A DNA stretch of 64,000 nt from Haloferula sp. BvORR071. Lineage in GTDB: Bacteria; Verrucomicrobiota; Verrucomicrobiia; Verrucomicrobiales; Akkermansiaceae. The translations under genes and the position numbers were made by a program. Below, in pieces: positions 1 to 7,186 of this stretch (the first letter of the stretch is position 1; each line of letters starts with the position of its first letter). The stretch is from positions 1 through 64,000 of the forward strand of contig NZ_BATP01000022.1 in the NCBI RefSeq assembly GCF_000739615.1. The letters run 5' to 3'. The notes below the pieces were generated by a model. That model made no database searches and was not told the DNA's origin. It was given only the letters and a program-made list of their open reading frames with translations.

Positions 1-552
1 TCGAATACCACCTCCGGCGGCTCCTGCACCGGCACCGGCCTGCCGCCGACAGCCATCCAGGAAGTCATCGGCGTCTGCAAGGCCTACACTACCCGTGTTG
101 GCTCAGGCCCCTTCCCCAGCGCGGATGAAGGATTGTCGCAGTATCTGCACGATCTTGGCCGCGAGTTCGGTGCCACCACCGGCCGCCCGCGCGGCTGCGG
201 CTGGCTGGATGCCGTGCTGCTCCGCCACGGCTGCATGGTCAATGGCGCCACCGGCCTGGCCGTGACCAACGTCGACGGGCTCGACAACTACGAGAGTCTT
301 CGTATTTGCACCGGTTACGACATCGACGGCACGATCCACGAGTTGCCGCCCGCCGACCGCCACGCTTGGGACCGCGCCACGGCGGTCTACGAAGAGCTCC
401 CCGGCTGGCAGCAGGACACCACTGCCTGCACCGAATACGCCCAGCTCCCCGCGAATGCGAAGGCCTACCTCCAGCGCCTGAGCGAACTCTGCGGCACGCC
501 GGTGAAATTCGTCGGAGTCGGCCCGGATCGCGCTCAAACTCTCGTCGTTTGA
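1..552 (+). CDS. purA: Adenylosuccinate synthetase, C-terminal part (5' end outside window)
   Basis: This is the last 183 residues of an open frame running in from the left edge. PurA joins IMP and aspartate using GTP to make adenylosuccinate, the first committed step to AMP, in the cytoplasm. Visible family motifs are YTTRVGSGPFPS near residue 34, GATTGRPRGCGWLD near residue 58 (the substrate-binding arginine loop) and VNGATGLAVTNVDGLDN near residue 80. Most bacterial sequences read TTGRPRRCGW, so one arginine of the loop is glycine here, while the two arginines flanking the proline are kept. The C-terminal VKFVGVGPDR stretch and the stop match the normal end of the family, so only the N-terminal half is missing. 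Identification is firm. Confidence 0.95.
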   Translation, partial: SNTTSGGSCTGTGLPPTAIQEVIGVCKAYTTRVGSGPFPSADEGLSQYLHDLGREFGATTGRPRGCGWLDAVLLRHGCMVNGATGLAVTNVDGLDNYESLRICTGYDIDGTIHELPPADRHAWDRATAVYEELPGWQQDTTACTEYAQLPANAKAYLQRLSELCGTPVKFVGVGPDRAQTLVV

Positions 553-598
553 TCTCATGGCCATGACAGCGGAGAACGAGACCGCGCATTTTCCCGGA

Positions 599-618
599 AC
601 GGAGGCACCCGCCTCCGT
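599..618 (+). terminator. Hairpin between purA and uppS, possible terminator
   Basis: ACGGAGGC and its exact complement GCCTCCGT form an 8-bp stem around the loop ACCC, 46 bases after the purA stop. No T tract follows, so it is either a weak terminator or only an RNA structure. Confidence 0.4.
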
Positions 619-702
619 CACGGAAATTTCGCGGAATCCTTCTCCGTTTTCAACGGGCCCTCATTGGAGTTTCATCCCCCCCAAGTTCCATCGGGCCTCA
701 AC

Positions 703-1449
703 ATGATTCCCTTTCTCTCACCGAAGTCCACGCCGGTCATGTCCCCGTCCTCCGATGTCCCTCGTCACATTGCCATCATCATGGATGGCAATGGCCGCTG
801 GGCCAAGGAGCGCGGCCTGCCCCGCCGTGAGGGCCACCGCGCCGGTGCCGAATCCGTGCGCGAATGCGTCGAAGCCTGCAAGGAACTCGGCGTGAAATAC
901 CTCACGCTCTACGCCTTCTCTTCCGAGAACTGGAACCGCCCGGCTGCCGAGGTCACCGCCCTCATGGTCTTGCTCGAGCGCTTTCTGGACGAGAAGGCCG
1001 AGGAGATGATGAAGCAGAATGTTCGTCTCACCGCCATCGGTCACCTCGACCGCCTTCCGGAGAAGACCCGCCGTAAATTGGACAAGGCAATCGAGCGCAC
1101 CTCCGGCAACACCTCGCTCACCCTGGTCCTGGCCCTCTCCTACGGCTCGCGCGAGGAGATCGTCGAAGCAGCGCGCTCGCTGGCTGCCGACGCCGCCGCC
1201 GGCAAGCTTGATCCCGCCAAGATCGACTGCGCGACCTTTGCCTCCCGCCTCTACACTGCGGACATTCCGGATCCCGACCTGCTGGTCCGCACCTCCGGCG
1301 AACTCCGCATCTCGAACTTCCTCCTCTGGCAGATCAGCTACGCGGAGATCGTGATCTTCAAGAAATTCTGGCCCGACTTCCGCCAGGCCGACCTCTTCGA
1401 GGCCGCGCAGGAGTATGCGCGGCGGCACCGCCGCTTCGGTGGGCTGTAG
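703..1449 (+). CDS. uppS: Isoprenyl transferase (undecaprenyl diphosphate synthase)
   Basis: This cis-prenyltransferase condenses isopentenyl diphosphate onto farnesyl diphosphate to build the C55 lipid carrier for peptidoglycan and other surface glycans. The N-terminal HIAIIMDGNGRWA block holds the catalytic aspartate. YAFSSENWNRP near residue 73 and RTSGELRISNFLLWQ near residue 203 are the substrate-binding and C-terminal signature blocks. From the ATG at 703 the product is 248 residues, normal for the family. A TTG at 664 and an ATG at 739 are alternative starts, and none has a convincing Shine-Dalgarno. The usual downstream partner cdsA is absent; a membrane protein follows instead. Confidence 0.93.
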   Translation: MIPFLSPKSTPVMSPSSDVPRHIAIIMDGNGRWAKERGLPRREGHRAGAESVRECVEACKELGVKYLTLYAFSSENWNRPAAEVTALMVLLERFLDEKAEEMMKQNVRLTAIGHLDRLPEKTRRKLDKAIERTSGNTSLTLVLALSYGSREEIVEAARSLAADAAAGKLDPAKIDCATFASRLYTADIPDPDLLVRTSGELRISNFLLWQISYAEIVIFKKFWPDFRQADLFEAAQEYARRHRRFGGL

Positions 1450-1522
1450 CTAGCCGCTTCCCGCGCAAGGCAGGGCAAGTCGGCGCTTGAAGCCACCTTC
1501 TGCATCCACGCAGGATGCTGCG

Positions 1523-2230
1523 ATGAGTTCTCCCTTGTACCGCCAGTGGAGTCTTGGCTTCATCCTGTTCCGGTGGCGGTATCTGTTCTGGGGTCTCCCG
1601 CTCGCCGGATTCCTGATCGGGGCGGCGATCGAGTGGCGGAAGCATGAAAGGGCTTTGCGCGCGCGGGCGATTCTCGTACCCAGCCGGGTTTTTCCTCCGG
1701 GATACCCCAGCCCGCCCTCCCCTCACTATTTCTTTCCAAACAGAATCGAGGATGAAATCCGTGAGCATGTGAAATCGGATGAAGTTCTGGAGGCCGTCAG
1801 CCGCGACACCGGACTAGCGGATATCCGGAAACTGCGGTCCATGCTGGAGTTCAACTCCGTAAGGGGCACCATCACCTCGGAGCTAACCGTAACAGGAAGA
1901 AGATCTGCGCAAACCGAAGCGATCCTAAATGCGGCACTGACGCGAACCCAGGAGCGGATGTGGAGAATCTGTGAGCAAGCGGCTCGGGACGCCCAGCTGG
2001 GGCATTCAACGACCCCCATGCCGAGGGTCCCCGGATTGACGCGGGTTTTCCTTGGCGCGCCGCCCCCACCTCCGACGGCTTGGGAGCGGATCAAGCAATC
2101 GGCGCCGATGATCGCCGGTATGACTGGCACCGGGATGCTCGGGGCGCTGGCAATGGCATATGGTTTGGAGTGCCTCCTCCATGGCTGGCGGGAAAGGTAT
2201 GATGGGGATGAAGAGGCGATGCCCGGATGA
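1523..2230 (+). CDS. Two-helix membrane protein, possibly Wzz/chain-length-determinant-like
   Basis: The 235-residue product has one hydrophobic segment near the N-terminus (about residues 9-35, FRWRYLFWGLPLAGFLIGAA) and one near the C-terminus (about 195-220, GMTGTGMLGALAMAYG), with a charged middle part between them. A proline-rich patch (APPPPPTAWE) lies just before the second helix. This layout is that of polysaccharide co-polymerases of the Wzz type, which set glycan chain length from the periplasmic side, and the position after uppS would suit an envelope role. No diagnostic catalytic motif exists for that family, so this is inference from topology. A TTG at 1487 would add 12 residues. 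Confidence 0.5.
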   Translation: MSSPLYRQWSLGFILFRWRYLFWGLPLAGFLIGAAIEWRKHERALRARAILVPSRVFPPGYPSPPSPHYFFPNRIEDEIREHVKSDEVLEAVSRDTGLADIRKLRSMLEFNSVRGTITSELTVTGRRSAQTEAILNAALTRTQERMWRICEQAARDAQLGHSTTPMPRVPGLTRVFLGAPPPPPTAWERIKQSAPMIAGMTGTGMLGALAMAYGLECLLHGWRERYDGDEEAMPG

Positions 2231-2293
2231 ACTCTCCGCAAATAATTGTCCCCTCCTCCCGCTAGCCCGGTGTTCAACTCTGAACACAGCCCC

Positions 2294-4300
2294 ATGCAGG
2301 ATCAGGACAGTGACGGCCAGCTTCTCCAATCGTTCGCAACGACCCGCGACGAGGAGGCCTTCCGTCGGCTCACACAACGTCACCTCGGCCTCGTCTTCCA
2401 CACCGCCCTGCGCCGCACCGGCAATCGCGCGCTCTCCGAAGACATCAGCCAGAACGTCTTGCTCGCCCTCGCTCGCAAAGCCGGAGGCTTGGCCAAGGAA
2501 CCCGAGCGCCTCCCCGGCTGGCTGCACCGCGCCACCCTCTACGAAGCCTCCAAAGCCATGCGTGCGGAATCCTCCTACCAGCGTCGCAAGCAGCAGAGCC
2601 AGGAAGAGGCCACCGCTGCCACTGCCGCCAGCGAGATCGATCCAACATGGCACGAGGTCCTGCCGCACCTCGATCTAGCCCTCGACAAGCTCCCCGAGTC
2701 CGACCGCCGCGTCCTCCTCCTCCACTACTTCGAAGACCACCCCTTCGCGCAAATCGCGGAGCATCTCGGCAAGAACTCCGCCGCGGTGCGGAAGCAATCG
2801 CAGCGCGCCCTCGAAAAGCTCTCCCGCATCCTGCGCACCAAGGGCATCGCCCTCTCCGTCACCGCACTTGGCGCCGGCCTCGCCACCCAGACCGCGAAGG
2901 CGGTTCCGGAAGCCCTCATTCACTCGGCCAGCAGCTTTGCCCTCGCCGGCTCCAGCAGCCCTCTTGCTTTCTCCATCAGCGCCATGATCGCCTCGAAACC
3001 CAAAGTGGTCATCCCTCTTGCCTTGTTGCTCCTCGTCACGCCACTGGTCCTCCAACAGCTGGCCATTGCCAAGGAGCGGGACCGGATCCAATCGCTGCAC
3101 GACTCGCTGGCAAGCTCCGCCAAAGCAGACACTATCACCGCCCGTCGCGCCCCCGCGAACGCATCGAACCACACCACCTCAAACAGCATCGACATCATGG
3201 TGCTGGCGAAGGAGAAGGCCGATGCCTCGCGGGCCGGCGGCGAAACCCGGCGCCGTTTCGAGGCAAAGCTCGCGGGCCTGGACACCGACACGCTGGCCGA
3301 CTTGATCCGCAAGGCAGGTGCCGCACCGCTGGGCTTTGACAAGAAAATCGATTTGCTCCGTTCCCTGGTCGACACAATTTCCAAGACCGACCCCGAGCGT
3401 GGCCTTACCGCGGCAGTCGAGGGCTTTCCGGAAGGTGCTTCGGTGGGAAGCTTTATCTCCGGCGCAGGTGTGGACACCACCCTGTCCGCATGGGTGGAAA
3501 AGGATCCCAAGGCCGCCATGGCCTGGTTCCGCAAAAACAAGGATCTGCCTAAACTCAATGTGAGTTCCCCGCCGACAGGCGACGGGGAATCCCCGCTCAC
3601 CCAGAGCAAGGGCCTGGAAAGCAATCTCATCTACGGCTTGATCAAATCTTCAAGGCCCGACGCGGCATCCTACCTGACAGGACTTCCCGAAACCGAGCGA
3701 TTGGAACTCCTCAGCCTGACCATGAATGCGGTGTGGGACGCTGAAATGAGAGGTGATCTTCGGCACGATTGGTTGCCTCCCTTCCTGCAGATCATGCGTG
3801 AGACCGTTCCTCCATCCAAACAGGAGGAGATGGTCGCCAAGCTTGCCAGGGGCGCCGATTCCAGGAACCTGCGGCAGGTGCTGGCGGGTGCCGGTGCGAC
3901 ACAGGAGGAAACCGCGGCTCTCGCCCGCGCAGTCGCCCAACAGCATTTCGATGCGGCACACATGAATCGCTGGCAATATGGCGAGGACCTCACCCCCCTC
4001 GATCCCGACCTCCTCGAATGCGTGGAGGGACTCTTACCCGGACGCGGGCAGGAAATCCTGCGCGAAGCCGAAGCGGCCACAGAACAAGCCGCCCTTCAAA
4101 AGGCCACGAGGATTCTGGCCCAAGTGCGTGCGGGCTCCCTCCTGTCGGACAATCTGACCTTCTCAGCACTCACCAGGAACGATCTATCCAAGCATATCCC
4201 CGAGGCTCTCGAACTCACGAGCCGGATCAAGGATCCCGGGCTCCGGCAAAGGGCGGTCGATTTCCTCAACTCCAAAGCCAACACCCCTTCGGCTCCGTGA
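2294..4300 (+). CDS. ECF-type sigma factor fused via a membrane helix to an extracytoplasmic domain
   Basis: The first 180 residues or so form an ECF sigma factor: region 2 around residues 10-80 (DEEAFRRLTQRHLG, SEDISQNVLLALARK) and region 4 around 129-179 (LPESDRRVLLLHYFEDHP, then the helix-turn-helix FAQIAEHLGKNSAAVRKQS). A small-residue linker leads to a membrane helix at about 237-257 (VVIPLALLLLVTPLVL), then a coiled stretch and some 400 residues of predicted helical repeats. One repeat reads WVEKDPKAAMAWF and recurs in the next gene. The product is 668 residues from ATG 2294; a TTG at 2246 is also open. The stop overlaps the GTG of the next gene. Sigma factors with large extensions are known in Planctomycetes and Verrucomicrobia; their signals are mostly unknown. 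Confidence 0.85.
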   Translation: MQDQDSDGQLLQSFATTRDEEAFRRLTQRHLGLVFHTALRRTGNRALSEDISQNVLLALARKAGGLAKEPERLPGWLHRATLYEASKAMRAESSYQRRKQQSQEEATAATAASEIDPTWHEVLPHLDLALDKLPESDRRVLLLHYFEDHPFAQIAEHLGKNSAAVRKQSQRALEKLSRILRTKGIALSVTALGAGLATQTAKAVPEALIHSASSFALAGSSSPLAFSISAMIASKPKVVIPLALLLLVTPLVLQQLAIAKERDRIQSLHDSLASSAKADTITARRAPANASNHTTSNSIDIMVLAKEKADASRAGGETRRRFEAKLAGLDTDTLADLIRKAGAAPLGFDKKIDLLRSLVDTISKTDPERGLTAAVEGFPEGASVGSFISGAGVDTTLSAWVEKDPKAAMAWFRKNKDLPKLNVSSPPTGDGESPLTQSKGLESNLIYGLIKSSRPDAASYLTGLPETERLELLSLTMNAVWDAEMRGDLRHDWLPPFLQIMRETVPPSKQEEMVAKLARGADSRNLRQVLAGAGATQEETAALARAVAQQHFDAAHMNRWQYGEDLTPLDPDLLECVEGLLPGRGQEILREAEAATEQAALQKATRILAQVRAGSLLSDNLTFSALTRNDLSKHIPEALELTSRIKDPGLRQRAVDFLNSKANTPSAP

Positions 4301-5559
4301 GAAGCAAGCAGCTCATCCTTCCGCTTGCGGCCATCGCCCTGGTCACCGGCATCGCCATCTATCAGCAGCGGACACTCACCGGGCTGAAAGAGCAAACCCG
4401 CTCCTTGGAAAAGTCGCTCGCCAACCCGCCGGCGGCGGCCGCCCCCACGACAGGAACCTCGGCGCTCCTGAGTCCCGAGCAAAGCGAGAGCTTGTTTCCA
4501 GAAGCTGAAGCCGCCTTCTTCGCCATCCTTCGCTCCGAGGGTGTTAGCCCCGAGCAGCGGGAGCGGCTTTCCATGGCCCTTCTCCCGATGGACGTCCCCA
4601 CTCTGATCCGCTTGATGGCAGCACTGAAGGCGCACCCCGAGCTTCCACCGGAGCAGCAGCAAGACTTCGAGCTCCACTTCGCCTACGCGATTGCAGAGGA
4701 GCAGCCTGAAAAGGCCTTCGCGATCCTCGCTGACCTGCCTGGGGTGGAGGGATCGAAGCTATACTATTCCCTCCGGCAATGGTCGGCCATCGATCCAGCG
4801 GCAGCCGCCGCATGGTTCGAGCAGCAACTGCGAGCAGGCAACCCGGCCACCAATGATCCGGATCTCCGGCGACAGGCACTTGAAGCCCTGTTCCGGGCCG
4901 ACCCCGATCGAGGACTCCACCTCGCGCTCAACCTGCTGCCCGAAGTTCCAGATGCGATGGAGATCAACAAGCTGGCCGCCGAGACCCTTGAATCCCTGGC
5001 CGATGAACGCGAGCACGCCAGCTACCTCGCCGCGCTGCGCCGGGTCGCGGAAAAGTCTCCCGGCAATCTGGTGCTGGAGCAGATCCGCGCGGCCTACCTC
5101 AATGAGCTGCCCAGACGGCTCAAGCTCTGGACCTTCGATGAGGTCACCCCCCTGTTAGACGATGAATTGACCGCCGAAGAAAAGCTCGTGACCGCGCGCA
5201 ACCTCTCGACCTTCTCGGACCTCGATTCTCCGGAACGATGGGCCGGCTGGTTTGCCAAGATCGGCGGCGAGATGGACAAGCAACATCCGCTCCGCAAATA
5301 CCTCCGTTCTTGGTCGATCGCGGACTACCACGCCGTCGGTCAATGGCTTGACCAGTATCCGGACGGCCCGGTCCACAACGAACTCGTCCTCGAGCACGCC
5401 GACCGCATCCGCGATCCACTCTCCCCGAGGAGGCCGCCCGCCGTGCCTTGGCCCTGCCTGCCAGCCCCCAGCGGGAGGAAGTCCTCAAAGCCATCCATAG
5501 CTCATGGCAGGCGAAGGACCCCGAAGCCGCCGCGCGCTTCGCCCGGGAAAACGGCTTAG
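4297..5559 (+). CDS. Membrane-anchored helical-repeat protein, partner of the sigma fusion; apparent C-terminal frameshift
   Basis: Translation should start at the GTG at 4297, which overlaps the stop of the sigma-fusion gene as GTGA, so the two are translationally coupled. The protein begins with a membrane anchor (LILPLAAIALVTGIAIY), then a coiled segment and an alanine-rich helical domain with a WSAIDPAAAAAWFEQQ repeat like that of its neighbour. Reading stays sensible to about 5422, then becomes proline/arginine-rich. Adding one C to the run at 5423-5426 restores a frame that ends at 5567 and supplies another repeat, SWQAKDPEAAARFAREN. The true C-terminus is therefore probably at 5567. 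No known enzyme motif is seen. It may sense or transmit a signal with the sigma fusion. Confidence 0.75.
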   Translation: MRSKQLILPLAAIALVTGIAIYQQRTLTGLKEQTRSLEKSLANPPAAAAPTTGTSALLSPEQSESLFPEAEAAFFAILRSEGVSPEQRERLSMALLPMDVPTLIRLMAALKAHPELPPEQQQDFELHFAYAIAEEQPEKAFAILADLPGVEGSKLYYSLRQWSAIDPAAAAAWFEQQLRAGNPATNDPDLRRQALEALFRADPDRGLHLALNLLPEVPDAMEINKLAAETLESLADEREHASYLAALRRVAEKSPGNLVLEQIRAAYLNELPRRLKLWTFDEVTPLLDDELTAEEKLVTARNLSTFSDLDSPERWAGWFAKIGGEMDKQHPLRKYLRSWSIADYHAVGQWLDQYPDGPVHNELVLEHADRIRDPLSPRRPPAVPWPCLPAPSGRKSSKPSIAHGRRRTPKPPRASPGKTA

Positions 5560-5709
5560 AGCCCTAAGACGGTTTTTCCCCGCATTTTTCTGCTTTTACA
5601 GGCGTGAATCCATGAAGCCCCTTCATGGCATGCGCAAATACCCTGACATACCCGCTGCTTGCGCTTGCCGCCCGCGGCACCCATGATTGGCCTTGCCGCA
5701 AGCAAACCC

Positions 5710-7123
5710 ATGGCCGACGCCCCGCCGGAGCAAACGATCCTTATCGTCGATCAAGACCACGACTTCCTGGAGTGGGCGACGAAACATTTGACGGCGAATG
5801 GTCTCCGGATCCTTCGCTGCGATAATGCCGATAACGCCGTCAAGGTGGTCGAGAAGACCGCCGTCGACGTGGTGGTCGCTGACATCCAGCTCCAGCCCTT
5901 TGATGGCTTGGAGCTGCTCTCCCGCATCCGTCAGACTTCGCCCGGCACTCTGGTGATCCTGACCGCAGGTTTCCCCAGTACCGGCCAAGTGATCGAGGCC
6001 ACCCAACGCGGGGCCCACGACGTGCTGGGCAAGGAGGCCCTGCCCTTCGAGCTGCGCCCGGTGGTGGAAAGCGCGCTCCAGACCGCGGACGACCGCAAGA
6101 CCGCCCACCAGCCGGCGGCCGAAATGCCCACGCTGGATGGCCGAGTGAAGATCATCGGCATTTCGCGCGCCTTGCAGGATGTTTTCAAGATCGTCGGTCG
6201 TGTCGCGCGTTCGGACGCACCTGTTCTCGTCACCGGCGAGAGCGGCACCGGCAAGGAACTCGTCGCCAAGGCAATCCACGAGTATTCGCCACGCCGCCAA
6301 CAGGAACTGATCGCCATCAACTGCGGCGCAATCCCGGAGAATCTTCTGGAAAGCGAACTCTTCGGCCACGAGAAGGGCTCCTTCACCGGGGCTATCGCTC
6401 GCCGCGCCGGCCGCTTCGAGCAGGCAGATGGCGGCACGCTCTTCCTCGATGAGATCGGTGACATGCCCCTCTCCGTGCAGGTCAAGCTGCTGCGCGTGCT
6501 GCAGGATGGCACCTTCTCCCGCGTCGGCTCAAATGAGACCCTCAGCGGGGACGTGCGGATCGTCACCGCCACCAACAAGGTCCTTTCCAACGAAGTCGCC
6601 GCCGGCCGCTTCCGCGAGGACCTCTACTACCGCTTGAATGTGGTGGAGATCCGTCTGCCCCCTGCGCGAGCGCGCGGAGGACATCCCGCTGCTCGCGGAG
6701 TTTTTCCTGCAGCGCATCACCCGCAAGAACGGCATGGCCCGCATCCGCCTCTCTGCAGAGGCCATCGCCGCCCTGCAAGTGCACCGCTGGCCGGGCAATG
6801 TCCGCGAGCTGGAAAATACCATCGCCCGCGCCTGCGCGTTGGCCTCCTCCACCGTACTGCTGCCCAGCGATATACCGCTGGCCGCCGCCCCGGGCTCGGA
6901 GAAAGGTGCCCTCCGCCAATCGCTTTCGCGGATTCTAGATTCCGTGCCCGCCGGTGAGAATGCCATCCTTTGGCTCACCCGCGAGCTGGCAAATTCCGCC
7001 CTCGAACGCCACGACGGCGACGTTAAGGAAGCCGCCTCCGAGCTCGGCGTCGGCCCCGCCGAGCTGAAGCGCATCCTCGCCTCCGGCAGCTCGCCGTCCT
7101 TGGCTTCTGCAGGAGAGCTCTGA
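5710..7123 (+). CDS. NtrC-type sigma-54-dependent response regulator (frameshifted at 6658-6662)
   Basis: The N-terminal receiver domain has [10 protein letters not shown] and the likely phosphorylated Asp58 in [13 protein letters not shown]. The AAA+ sigma-54 interaction domain follows with Walker A GESGTGKE, the loop GSFTGA (a common variant of GAFTGA), and Walker [11 protein letters not shown]-terminal Fis-like helix-turn-helix is recognisable but degenerate ([20 protein letters not shown]). The open frame breaks after VVEIRLPP: continuing in frame gives ARARGGHP, whereas one extra C in the five-C run 6658-6662 gives the canonical [18 protein letters not shown] and continues to the stop at 7123. 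The first frame alone runs to 6957. Either a real mutation or a homopolymer error explains this. No histidine kinase is adjacent. Confidence 0.85.
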
Positions 7124-7186
7124 GGCTTGATCTGCCGGATCGGATTGGAAGATTGATGATTGGCGATTCGGCCTCTACCCTCCCGC

